Positions 30,561 to 42,504 of a DNA stretch of 64,000 nucleotides are shown here, piece by piece. Every line of letters begins with the position of its first letter. Position 1 is the stretch's first letter. The notes under the pieces were generated by a model that was not told the origin of the DNA, ran no database searches, and saw nothing but the letters and a program-made list of their open reading frames with translations. The DNA is from Avena insularis. Taxonomy: Eukaryota; Streptophyta; Magnoliopsida; Poales; Poaceae. The stretch spans positions 326,344,305-326,408,304 of the forward strand of contig CM042689.1 of assembly GCA_023614405.1 (NCBI GenBank). Direction: 5' to 3'. Position numbers and translations under genes: made by a program.

Positions 30561-33135
30561 ATGGGTAAGTATCGTGATAGAAAGTTTCCTATTTTACCAT
30601 CCACTACAAGAAGAGGTACTGTCCTAAACACTTCTGTTGCTCTTGATTCACCGTCTATTATAAGTAATCTTGTTACACCACCACCACATACTCATGCTAC
30701 ACACACTGCTACTACTGCTGAATCTTAAACTACTTTTGATGCTCATGATGTTACTTCTACTGTGCTTGATGCGAGTGGTTCATTAGGTCCTTTCCTAGAT
30801 GCTACCATGGCTAGTCTAGGAAATACTGAAACTCCTAGTGAAGACACTGTTACACCTGTTAGCTTACCTGATTCTAGAGAGAGATATGATATTAATGATG
30901 GTTACATTGAGTTTACTGATGAATTTGTTGAAGAGTGCTGAAACACACATGGTGCTAGTGCTATTAAGAGTATCCTTGCTAGACGTACCATTATTCCTAA
31001 ACTGTCCTCTGATCCTAAGTTTGCCACCTCTCCCATAGATATTAAAGATAAAGATTGTGATTTCTCTCTTGATTTATTCTATTTGGACATTGTTGAGAAA
31101 GAACCTTTTTGTGGGACTAAAAATGAGAGTGTTGTGGCTCATATGAATGAGCTTTCCACTATGAGTGCTTTGTTCTCTGATGATTTTAAGATGCGCAAGT
31201 ACTTTGTTACTAAGATCTTCCCTTTTTCACTAAAAGGAGAAGCTAGGGCTTGGTTTAATAGATTGCCTCCTGGTTCCATTGATAGCCCTGATTGCTTCTT
31301 TCTTCCAGAAATATTTTCCTCCCAGTGCTAGACATGCTGCTTTGCAGAGACTTTCTGATTTTAAACATGGAGAAGAAGAGAAACTGCCTGAATCATGGAC
31401 AAGGTTCTGTGGCTTGATTCATGCACATCCTGGATGTCCATTACCTAAGAATGAGCTTCTTGATATTTATTATAATGGACTAACTGATGATTCTAGGACC
31501 TACCTATATAGCTTTGCCGATTGTGTTTTCAGGAAAAGAACTCCTACAGATGCTGAAGAATTAATGGCTAAGATAAGCAAGAATTATGACGATTGGACTT
31601 CAACCGAGCTAAATAAACCTGAGCATATTACTCCTGAACCAGTTGTGCCTGAACCATATCCAAAACCAACACCAAAGAAGAGGGGAGTAATTGCATTAAA
31701 TGATGAAGTGATGAAAGAAGCTAAGAAATGTCTAAAGGAGAAAGGTATTAGAGCTAAAGATGTGAAGAATCTACCTCCTATAGAAGAATTATGTAAGCCA
31801 ATTCCCCACTCATCTACTATTGAGGTACACTCTCTCCACTTTAATGAAGGTGATATTTCCTATGGTAAGCCTCCTGATCAATGCTTAGAGGAACTTGACA
31901 CATTTATTGTTAAACAAGGTAACTTTAATAAACAAGTTCAGAATCATTTATTGGAAAACTCTAGAGCTATTAATGAGTTGAAAGATATTGTGGAAAGAAC
32001 TTCTAATGATATTAAAATGCTTTGTAAACACTTTCAAATGGTTCAAACCCAACTTGATCAACTTGCTAAGGTACAAAAAGATATGCTAGTTAATGCCTCG
32101 GGAGATAAACATGCTTATGGAATTAGAACTAGGAGTGGTATAGCTACTCAAGATCCTTTATATCCTGAAGGACACCCCAAAAGAATTGAGCAGAATTCTC
32201 AGCAAGGTGAAAGTAGTGGTAGTCCTCGTAAGAGAAAGAAAAAGAAACATAAAATAGTTGAGGAACCACTTGAACCTGCTGTAGATCCTAATAGTATATC
32301 TATCTCTTATGCTGAAACTGAGAGTGGTAATGGTAATAATGATGCTCTTGATAAGGAGGAAGTTGAGGAAGAACCTGATAAGCACACTAAGAACACCAGG
32401 TACACTAAGGAAGATTTTATTGCTAAGAAACATGGTAGTGAGAGAGAACCTTGGGTGCAGAAACCTATGCCTTTTCCAGGTAAGAAACACAAGTCAAAGG
32501 AGGAAGAACACTACAAGAAGTTTTGTGAGTGGATGAAACCTTTATTTTTCCAAATTCCTTTGACTGATGCTATTAATTTGCCTCCTTATTCAAAGTATAT
32601 GAACGATATTGTCTCTAATAAAAGGAAGATTCCTAATGAGGAGATTTATATTTTGCTTGCTAATTATTCCTTCAATGGTAAGGTTCCAAAGAATCTTGGT
32701 GATCCAGGTATACCAACTATTCCTTGCTCTATTAAGAATAATTATGTTAGAACTGCTTTATGTGATTTGGGAGCCGGAGTTAGTGTTATGCCTTTTTCTC
32801 TCTACAAGAGACTCTAGCTAGAAAAGTTGATACCAACTGATATATCTTTGAAAATGGCTGATAAGTCAACTACTATTCATGTTGATATATGTGAGGATGT
32901 TCTTGTTCAAGTAGCTCATAATTGCTTGGTTTTGACTGATTTTGCTGTGCTTGAGATGCCTGAAGATGATAATATGTCTATTATTCTTGGGAGACCTTTT
33001 CTTAATAATGCAGGTGCTGTCGTTAATTGCAATCAAGGAAAACTAACAGTCAATATTAATGACAAAGAGCATACTGTTTATTTCCCCAAGAAGGTTGATA
33101 GAAGCTATTGCCTCAATTCCATTGAAAAATATTGA
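30561..33135 (+). pseudogene. Athila-type gag-protease, disrupted
   Basis: Begins MGKYRDRKFPIL. The gag core is readable: MSALFSDDFKMRKYFVTKIF, GEARAWFNRLPPGS, then in another frame FQKYFPPSARHAALQRLSDF and LPKNELLDIYYNGL. A Lys-rich stretch (RKRKKKKHK) and a charged region follow. The aspartic protease region reads CDLGAGVSVMPFSLYKRL and, after a stop, MSIILGRPFLNNAGAVVNCN. Disruptions are stops at 30726, about 30939 and 32815 and a frameshift near 31300. Here CDLGA replaces the usual catalytic DSGA/DTGA-type site, as in other Athila-lineage elements. Nothing resembling RT follows. Confidence 0.8.
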
Positions 33136-33381
33136 GGGCATCAAGGTTGGAGAAATATATTGTCCCATTCCACAAGAAAATTTTGAAACTATTATGATTG
33201 GGACCATTGCTATCAAGTATGAGGTAACATAATCACCTTGTGGAATGCAAAGTTTTGTTTCATATAAGATTGTTTTGGTAACAAGTCTTGATCAACCTTG
33301 TTAACAAAAGTATTTTAATGAACAAAATAATGTTTTCACTGTGTTTATACTTGCTTTTTTACTTTTATCCTTCCTAGTCTT

Positions 33382-34875
33382 TGATGTCTACGCACTTCTA
33401 TTCTTGTAGACAGTTGTTGGGCCTCCAAGTGCAGAGGTTTGTAGAACAGAAGCAAGTTTTCCTTAAGTGGATTACCTAAGGTTTATCGAACTCAGGGAGG
33501 AAGTGGTCAAAGGTATTCCCTCTCAAGCAATCCTGCAATCAAGATACAAGAAGTCTCTTGTGTCCCCAACACACCCAATACACTTGTCAGGTGTATAGGT
33601 TCACTAGTGCAGCAAAGAGATAGTGAAGTACAAGTGGTAACGGTGCCAGAAAACAGCTTCTGACTTGTTGTTGACGTGGGGTAACGTGTGTGAAACTGAA
33701 ATAAAGATGGAAGCAAGAAAACATGCAACAGATCTAGATGTGAATGGTGTTTCAATGTTTAGAAACAAGGCCTAGGAACATACTTTCACTAGTGAACACT
33801 CTATCATATAAATATATTATATTCATGATACTACTCTTAACTACTCTCCAGTTGGACACTCTAATCCATGGTAGGGCTATAACAGCACTCCTCAAAGTCC
33901 GCCTTTCCCAATCTAGATAACCCCACACTATCACCTTGAGCGCTAGATGGTTCCAACAAACACCACAATTTCATAGAGACATCCAACTCAAAATATAACT
34001 CATAACAAATATTTAATCTAGCCAAAGTGCCACACACGGTATGAACGTTGTCACTTTCACACACATGGGGAAAAACATAGATCTATTAAATCACAAAGAG
34101 TATTTATGTAGACTCAAACCTAAGTGCCACCATGGCGTGCATGCTGTCACTTTCACACACATGGGGAGAGCAGAGATCTATTGAAGCATTTGAGTAGCAA
34201 GGTAGATCTACTTGATTACAAAGCTCATGACCACAACAAGATCATGCATAGAGAGAGATGAACACATAGCTAACGGTAGAGCCCTTAGCCTCGAGGAATA
34301 ACTACTCCCTCCTCATCATGGGAATCAGCAACGGCGATGGAGACGGTGATGGAGATCGATGGAGATGGTTCCAGGGGCACTTCCCCGTCCGACAAGGTGC
34401 CTAATGCAGAATTTCTGTCCTCGAATCTCCCTTCCATGGCGGTATTTGTGGAACTTTTTCTGGAAGTATGATGGATTATTTAGGGTTTTCTCCCCGGGGG
34501 CTTCTTATAGGCGCAGGAGGCAAGGTCGGTGGAGGGCCAGGGGGGCCACACCCTGCCCAGGCGCAGGCCCACCCTAGGCCACGCCTGGGGGGTGGCCACC
34601 CTATGGTGCCCCTCCAACTCTGCTTCGTGGTTCCGTGTTGATCCGGGAAAAATAATGACTTTGGCCTTTGTCCCGTCCAATTCCGAGAATATTGATTTTC
34701 TGCCTTTCTGAAACCAAAAACAGAAGAAAACGGGCAACTGGCACTGTGGCATCTTGTTAATAGGTTAGTACCAGAGAGTGTATAAAAATACCACAAAGTG
34801 TAGACAAAGCAAAGCAAAATGGATATAAAACAAGCATGGAGCATAAAAAATTATAGATACGTTTCCGACGCATCA
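33382..34875 (-). mobile_element. Solo LTR nested in the Athila-like element, GTCTT target duplication
   Basis: The plus strand starts TGATGTCTACGCAC and ends GTTTCCGACGCATCA, with GTCTT at 33377-33381 and again at 34876-34880. On the minus strand it starts TGATGCGTCGGAAACGTATC, as Triticeae gypsy LTRs do. Only one LTR is present and no internal region, so the rest was probably removed by recombination between the two LTRs. The Athila sequence continues directly across it. Confidence 0.85.
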
Positions 34876-34880
34876 GTCTT

Positions 34881-35564
34881 TGCTTTTTCTCTTGTTAGAT
34901 TTGGTTTTGCTAGTTGTTTGCTTGTTAGAGTGCCTTAGAACTTCTGTAGTTTGGTTTTTGGTTTGCTTTTGCTTCTTCTAAAAAAACTGTTTCTGCGAGA
35001 AAATAAATTTTCATACCCTGAAAATTGGCCAAAAATAAAGTTTCCCGAAAAATCCCAGAAAATTTAAAATAATTTTTTCCTTGAAAAAAGGGTAGAGGGA
35101 CACCTGAAGTGACCCAGGGGGCCACCCCAGGCCAGCACACCCCTGGTGACGCCTGGCTGGGGTGTGGCCCACCTAGGCCCCTCCAAGGTGTCTCCTCCCA
35201 GCCATCTTCTTTCTCTCTCCCGAAAAACACCGGAAAACTTTCTCAATCTTGAGTTCATGCTGTTCTTTCTCGCGATTTTCGATCTCCTTGCTCAACCCAT
35301 CTTTGTTGCTGATTTTTGGAGGGATTGCTCCTTGGTATGTGCCTCCTCCGCATGTCCAATTAGATTTGTGATTGGTAGATTGTATCTTGAGTATTTTGCT
35401 GCTTTAGGTGATAAGTTGTGTGATCTTGCATGCTTGTTCTATGCTTAGAGATTTCATTTTGATGCATGTGTAGCCCTCTAGCAAGTTCCTATATTAGTTT
35501 CTCATCATTTATCAACTTGGAAATCACTTGGTTTGTTGTTTGTCTAATGTTTTTAGAAAATAAG
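34881..35564 (+). other. Athila interior between solo LTR and second ORF
   Basis: No coding sequence recognised. 35090-35220 is GC-rich (ggggccaccccag, gacgcctggctgggg) and resembles the GC-rich part of the element's own LTR (29310-29390). The rest reads like an untranslated leader ahead of the second ORF. Confidence 0.45.
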
Positions 35565-36527
35565 ATGAGTGCATACCCACTGAATCAATATGACTTGATG
35601 GTGCCTGAGCCAATGAAAGTTCATCGTGAGGAAGGAGTCTTTCCTTCCATATATCCATGCCATGAATTTATGAGAACTGCGGGAATCTTCCAGGATTTCC
35701 AAACTATGATTACCAATGCAGGGTTGGAACACTTTGCTGAAGCAATTAGAGTACCTCAGTGGGGATCTTGTGAGAATATCAAGGAGAGGCCCAAGTCACT
35801 TATGGATTTATATGCTTAGATTTGCCAAGGTTTCAGCTTCTCAAAGGAAAGTGGTAAAATTCGGAACATTCGGTTCCTAGCCATTAGATATTTTGCCTAC
35901 TTCATTACCAAGTGTGTTCTTGCTAGAAAGTTATCTTCATTTGATCTAGCTTTTATCACAACTGCTTTGAATAGGAATAGATCTTACAACTTGGGTGCTT
36001 TGATAGCTTACCGTCTCACCACTAACCGCGAGAAGGGTGGAATTTGTGGAGATCTCATTGCTTCTAGGTTGCTAGCTTTCCATGGTTTAGAGCTTCACCA
36101 TTCAGATTATCGGTTCCCATAGAGAGGGCTTGATCTTGAATCCATGATTCAGCATGGTTTTGTTTCCTTGGGGGCTACTGTGAGAAGTTTACCATATGAA
36201 CTATATTTTGCCAAGCGTGGTTGGATAGGGGGTAGGACTGAGAAAATAGTTTATTTTCCTGCACCTGCTTTATTTAATTTTGATAATAGGCAAGGATGGT
36301 CGCTCACGGAGGAGGAGTTTGACACATATGTGGCGGAGCTCTCCTAGCAAGAGGATAATGTTGGAGAGGATGCCGAAGATGATTCGGTTCAGCCCTCCAA
36401 CTTGGGAGAGTCTTCATACCAGCAACCCTCATTTGATTGGGGCGCGTCTTCTTCTTCATCACAAGCGCGTGACTATGATCATTCCTATGATGACCCACCA
36501 GCTTGGGTTTACTACCCGCGCTATTGA
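35565..36527 (+). pseudogene. Second ORF of the Athila-like element, function unknown
   Basis: One frame runs without any insertion or deletion for 320 codons from ATG 35565 to TGA 36525-36527. It is interrupted by three TAG stops (35817, 36120, 36345). It starts MSAYPLNQYDLMVPEPMKVH. Other readable blocks are MRTAGIFQDFQTMITNAGL, RFLAIRYFAYFITKCVLARK, LTTNREKGGICGDLIASRLL and SLPYELYFAKRGWIGGRTEK. The tail is acidic and Ser-rich. The middle recalls the large plant transposon-associated ORF families found in Athila relatives. I cannot assign a domain with confidence. It is not RT, integrase or an obvious envelope protein. Point-stop-only decay suggests it was intact at insertion. Confidence 0.6.
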
Positions 36528-38717
36528 GCCTCACTTAGGGCAAAAGCCTAAGCTTGGGGGAGGTACACCGACATCACACTCATCTATATATCATGTTTGT
36601 CCGTTCTTTGTATATCCATTGTTTCGCTTTCTTTTTGGTTTTTGTTTCTGCTTTCTTAAAACACAAAAATACCAAAAATATTTTCGTTGTTTATCTTGGT
36701 TTGTTTCTTTGCTTTTTAGCTTTGGTTTGCCTTAAATAAAAAAATCCAAAAAGATTTTGCTTTATTTTTGCTTTGTTCGCTTGCTTTGAAAAATCGAAAA
36801 CACCAAAAATATTTGTTGTTCTTCTCTGGTTTTGTGAGTTCTTTGCAGGGTTCAGCCTTCCTCAGTGGATTTTGGTTTCATGTTATTATTCAAGTCACAC
36901 AAGTGAAGGGAAATAATGAATATTAAGACAACTTGAGGTGTGGTAAGAGGCTGGTAACAAACTCTATTTGTTTTCATTTTTGTACATATACTCATCACGG
37001 TGAGCATGCTTAGTCTGTTCATGTAAGGTGTATGCTACTGATGGATGCTTAGTAGTTCTTGCTTGTCTTTGATTAGCTCCAGCTTGCTCATAGTTTGTAG
37101 CATGTCATATGAATGTTTGCTTGCATTGTTTTATTCATATTTTGGTACGATATTGTGGTATCCTCCTCTGAAGTTTCATGTGAATCGACTTGGCACATGC
37201 ATATGACTAAAAAATAGTCAGTAAGACTCGGTGATTTATTTTGCCTCAGAGTTCTTGTATCACTTTCTTGCCATAATTAGTCCTATTTTGTTGCAAGCAT
37301 GATTATGACAATTATTGCTCTCTCGTTTGTCGCTCCCTCTCTATTGCTAGCCTTCACTTGCACCGAGTATGAGCTCTACTTGTGCTTCCAACTCCCCAAA
37401 ACCAATATTTGCAACAGTGTCCACTATACCTACCTATTAGCATCATTTGCTATTTCAGTGCATATTCTATATGCCTAGTTTTCTTCCAAATAAAATGTTT
37501 GTCTGTTTTGAGAAAGTTAGTTAGTAAAGCTCTCACGAACTTGATGGCACACTTTATTCCTTGCACTTAATAATCCTGAACCATTGTGACCTGTCCATGA
37601 AAGTTATATGCTTGCAAATTATAGGCTAGGAGTTAGCAGAACCGTGTTGTCACGGGGAATGTTTTCAACATTTATGGATACATATCCAGTTGATACCATG
37701 CTCTTTTGTTTGCAGATGTCGTCGGTGTGAAAAAAAGGGGAGCTTGTAAGTCCATGGAGTTATGTATGTGTGTTAGAGAAACGCCTGGGCCGCTAGCCTA
37801 AGCCATGCCTAATCATGGTGGAAACTTGCAGCATCACCATAATGAGCATTCTGTGAAGCATCCTCGATAAAAAGCTAAGCACATAGTAAATAAAAAGATC
37901 GCTGAGATGTTCATTGTCTGCTTGCCTTGTCATTTTGATCACAGGATAGCTCCTGTATCATGTGCAAGGGGTACCCCATTGGCGGTTCTCTATGATATGC
38001 ATGTATGTACAATGACAAGAACTTGCAGGTAACCAAAGTTGAGTAGCATGCGGAGCGGCCCTCGTACTCAAGGTACATGTGATTTCCAGTTTATGGTCTG
38101 TCAAGCATATAACTCATATTGTACCTCACTTTCACCTTAACCATATGAAGATGCCTATGATAGGGCAATGAGATCTCAAAGCTAATGAGTACCTTCCTTT
38201 CAGCATTAGGAAGACGTTCAAACTTTTCAAAACCTTTTTCACTCCTTTGTTGAGTCACCACTTATTCTATGAGCACCCTCTTGAGAGCATAGTTGTCATT
38301 CTTGTGTTTGTCTCAAAACTTGGTTAATTATGTCATGATTTTGATGCTTGTATCTCTGATATTTTTACTTCTAGTCTTCACTTGAACTTCATAGGTGTTG
38401 TGACATTTATATTGTGCTCTACAAATAAAGGCAAGCGAGATACCCCTCTATCATACCTTATTATGAGCATTGCAATGTTGCTTATGTTTATGTTTCATGC
38501 TATTTATTATTATTGAGTTGGTTTCTCTTCATAGCTTGCAATGACTATTGAGTAGACTTGGTTGCATACTTCTTATTATGAATGGTTTAAGTGTCTACTC
38601 CTGTGCTGAGAATATATACATCATATGAAGCAAATGTGTTCATGAAAGTTCTTTTATCGCACTCAGTTTTCAACTGAATTGCTTGAGGACAAGCAATAAG
38701 CTAAGCTTGGCTGGAGT
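36528..38717 (+). other. Athila 3' non-coding region with polypurine tracts
   Basis: Non-coding sequence of about 2.2 kb. A purine-rich AAGCTTGGGGGAGG at about 36552-36565 lies just after the second ORF. A second, weaker tract (aagctaagcttggctggag) lies directly before the 3' LTR at 38718. T-rich stretches with repeated cttgctttg-like phrases lie at 36590-36830. Confidence 0.5.
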
Positions 38718-40074
38718 TGATACGTCCAAAACGTATCTACTTTCTCGAACACTTTTGCTATTGTTTCTCCTCTAAACTTGTGTGATTTGGATACAACTAA
38801 CACGGACTAACGCTGTTTTCAACAGAATTACCTTGGTGTCTAGTTTTTGTGTAGAAAATCAACTCTTAGGAAAAATCTTGGAAAATATGCCAAAATTCTA
38901 TTTCACCAGAAGATCCACGGAGCCAGAAGACGAGACGGAGTGGAGGCCTAGGGGGGCCCACACCCCTGCCAGGCACGGGCCAGGCCTAGCGGCGCCTAGG
39001 GGGGTGCGGCCACCCCAGGCACTCCCTCGGGCTCCCTCTCCGTCTATAAGAAGCCTCTTGGCCTAAAAACCGAGGGGGGGTCATCGTTTTTCCAGAAAGA
39101 GTTCCGTTGCGCCGCCACCACAAGAAACCAAGATTCAGATCCAGAAACTTCGTTCTGGCACCCTGCTGTGACGGGGAATTTGGAGAGGATCATCGCCATC
39201 GTCATCACCAACGCCTCTCCATCAACCATCAATGTTTCCCTCATCCATGAGTGAGTAATTCCCCGCTGTAGGCTATGGGGATGGTAGGGATTGGATGAGT
39301 TCTATCATGTAATGGAATAAGATTGTTAGGGCATAGTGCCTAGTATCTCTATTAGTGCTATTTGACTTTGTTGCAACTTGTTGTGCTTAATGCTTGTCAC
39401 TAGGGCCCGAGTGCCATGATCTCAGATCTAAACTTATTATTGAATCATTATGATAGTATTGTTTGTGATCTTATCTGCAAGTTGTGTACACATATCATTG
39501 TCCGGATCCAAAGGCCCCGAAGTGACAAAAATTGGGACAACCGGAGGGGATGGCTGTGGTGTGAGGATCACATGTGTTCACGAAGTGTTAATGCTTTGTT
39601 CCGGTGCTCTATTAAAAGGAGCACCTTAATTGCCAATAGTTCCCTAGAGGCCCCACTGCCACGGGCTGGCAGGACAAAAAATGTTGTGCAAGTTCTCATT
39701 GCGAGCACGCATGACTATATATGGAGCACATGCCTATGATTGTTTAGTACTTGGATGCTTTATCTTATTTATCTGCAATGCCCTAGATCTTAAAGTTACA
39801 TGTTTAGACTCGTCCATGCAATGCCCATCCATCCATCCCTATGCCTACTGCACTCATATCCTCTTGCTTGTCGCCATCACATTATTGGTCCTGTTTATTC
39901 TTTGTTGCATCTTGATAAACTTCTGTGAGCAAGAGCTATTTCCAGGTGTAGCTGAATTGACAACTTAGTTGTTAAGGCTTGCAAGTATTATTTGGCTCCC
40001 CTTGTGTCGAATCAATAAATTGGGTAATACTATCCGCGAAGACTGTTGCGATCCCCTATACTTGTGGGTCATCA
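38718..40074 (+). repeat. 3' LTR of the Athila-like element
   Basis: Starts TGATACGTCCAAAACG and ends TTGTGGGTCATCA. It aligns with the 5' LTR over its whole length with scattered substitutions. The target duplication TTGAT follows. Confidence 0.9.
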
Positions 40075-40079
40075 TTGAT

Positions 40080-42212
40080 GTCGGACACGAGTGGATGTCG
40101 ACGAACTCCATCGGGCTAGGCGGCATACTCTCTCTTTTGGGCTGGCGTTGGCGTCACGGAGATGGGCGACGTGCTTTTGGCGATGCATACAGATGGATTC
40201 CGGTGACACGGGCGGATCCTAATCGATTGGCTAGCTGGCCCATGCACACGCGTGGATCGATGGGATCGGGAGGATCGCTTCTGGCTAAGCGCGCTGATCC
40301 TGATCGAATGCCTAGATAGCCGGGCCACACATGCTTGATTCGATTGGATCAGGAGTCGGGAGAATGGATTACGGCTAGGATGATGCTCACGAACCCGATC
40401 GAGATCCAGATTTGAATTTTAGACAGAGTTATCAATGTTTTTTTTGCAGTTTTCACCTAGTCAGAATGTATCTTAAACATATTATCATTCCGACCGGAGG
40501 GACTATTTCTTAGTTTCAGAAAGAATCTAGAATTTTTTTAGATGTAGCCAATATATATCCTACAAACATGCAAAATATCAATTTCAAATATTTTATATTA
40601 TGAGTTACACAAAATTGACCAAAGTGTTGATCTGGATATGCATAGTTTCAAATTTTTAAATTTTAGCAAAAAAAAATGCACCCTGTAATACAAAAAATGT
40701 GATAGGCTAACTTGAAGGACAGGATGTGGGTCTATATCTTGAAGACCCATACCATGCATCGTTTGTGATAGGCTGACCTAGTCAAACCCGACCTAAATGT
40801 TGGGCTTAGATCCTAAGTCTATACGCCAATGGGGCTCAATGCAAAATCCATTATATTCCGTTAAACCCTCTCTATCGTTCTACATGTTATCAGAGAAGCA
40901 AGATCCTTGACCTAGCCGCTGTGCACGCTTCCACATCGCGCCGTCCCAAGGGAGGTCGATCTCCATGATCTCTGTCGGGGCACGCGCGGCACATAGCAGG
41001 GTTCGTCCATCAGTCCCTAGATCAGTTCTTCTCTTTGGCGATAACTTGGCTAGTTTTCTTTTTTTGGTTCACCGACCATAGATCGAATTGCGTCGCCCAC
41101 CGTTCATCGTCATCACAAGCCTCTACTCCGACATGGGCATCAAATCCACACCGGCTGACTCATCTTCCCAGCTGTCGTGTCTGCTCGCTGGCACCTACTC
41201 CACATCGGCCAACTTCCCTATGTAGGCCATCATGGTCACTCGGATGGCTATTACGCCTAACTCGATAGGCTGTCGCAGCCGGCTTGCCTATGTCGACTCC
41301 ACACAAGCTGGCTAATCTTCACCAACCGCGTGGCAAGGCCGGGCGCGTCATCCAAGGGACGCCTTGATGCGTAGCTACCGGCTTCTCTCGTCCGCGCGGT
41401 GTCTATCGCCGGGCTGTATTCATCATCATCGCCTAGTACTTCACCGACAACGTGGCCAACAACTCCGATCTGCGGTGCGTAGTCCCTGCCATGTCATGTA
41501 CAGTGTCGCTGTCGGTCTGATCAACCGACCCTGCGCACGTCTTAGCTAAGCACATCCCTGAGCACACGCCTACCACCGATCGAGCATCGAGATGTCGTTG
41601 TGTCGCCCCTTTGGGCCACAACACCACCACCCTTGGTCCATGCTACCGTCTTCCATCGTGTCTTTGGTGTATAAGTCGATGGGTAGTATCCAACAGCTAC
41701 ACCGACACATGCCTTGCAGCCTCCTCGGGTCGCAGCGACACTGCATGCGGTCATATTTGCCGTCCCCGTGCACTGACGTACCTGGCTCCCATCATGGCAC
41801 CCCAATGGTGTGGGTCGCCACCGTCCGCACATGGTATTTGGCACATCGCCGGGATCTTTATCGACAACTTCGAGCACCATCATCGCGCTTCCATGAGTAA
41901 CCTGCATGGCCAGTTTAGGATATCGCAGGTCCGCTGATTACACCATCGCCACAGTCTAGGCATCCAGCATGACCTCTCCTGGCCACCGCTGGTTTTTCCG
42001 CCATCTACGTCTTCGTCCACTACTACTTCATCGCCAACATCATCGCCTCATCCCGACTACACCACCTGCTCGTCTATTCCGACAACCGCGGACTGCATCG
42101 GCACCTCTCCCTCTTCGCCGCTCTGTGCTTTGCAACTGTTCGGAGGCCTCCCCTGCTAGTCTCTCTAACATGTCGCACGTTTATGATGGTCCTTGCCCAA
42201 CAATGGTATGTG
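40080..42212. other. Degenerate sequence with a copia-like LTR end and primer site
   Basis: 40484-40504 (cattccgaccggagggacta) is a one-ended Stowaway remnant. At about 40866-40895, ccctctctatcgttctacat is followed by gttatcagagaagc. This looks like an LTR 3' end followed by a tRNA-Met-type primer site (TGGTATCAGAG with one change). The following 1.3 kb is C-rich with many cat/cgc phrases and no recognisable gag, and is interrupted by the copia element at 42218. The open frames here are composition artefacts. Confidence 0.4.
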
Positions 42213-42217
42213 CTTTC

Positions 42218-42491
42218 TGTGATGGTTTAGGTTTAACGATGCCTTGGCCTCGGCTCGTGTTCGTGTTAAATAGGAGGGACTAGCCCTGTCGATACAAAGG
42301 AGGTTACATCGAGATTGGGAGAGACTTGCGGGAGGAGATGAGATCGACGTGATCCTTATCTTGGATCACGATCGTTACATAGAGAATGTATTCAAAACTA
42401 ATTCTATCTCCTATCTCTAGCTTATCTCTAATACTTGAACTCCTTGTACAACTACAAGTCCATATCACGTATGGCACAAGTATTCCTAACA
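42218..42491 (-). repeat. 3' LTR of the outer copia element
   Basis: 274 bp, TGTGATGGTTTAGG to GTATTCCTAACA on the plus strand. It contains a 7-bp-arm hairpin GTGATCC/GGATCAC (42349-42369) that is missing from the other LTR. Confidence 0.88.
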
Positions 42492-42504
42492 CCCCTCCTC
42501 AATC

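Larger units (their letters stand above)
29085..40074 (+). mobile_element. Athila-like Ty3/gypsy retrotransposon without pol, TTGAT target duplication
   Basis: A 10,990-bp element. The target duplication TTGAT is present at 29080-29084 and 40075-40079. LTRs are 29085-30471 and 38718-40074. The primer site complements the 3' end of tRNA-Asp (30483-30499). Coding content is a gag-protease region (30561-33135) and a second ORF (35565-36527). No reverse transcriptase, RNase H or integrase motif (such as YVDD-, GGxF- or HHCC-type blocks) was seen between them. A solo LTR of another family is inserted at 33382-34875. It is therefore non-autonomous and would depend on a related element for enzymes. 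Confidence 0.9.

Noticed and set aside
41433..42283. Several open frames of 60-120 codons on both strands
   Set aside because: Cat/cgc-rich degenerate sequence after a copia-like primer site. No gag, protease or other domain could be read.
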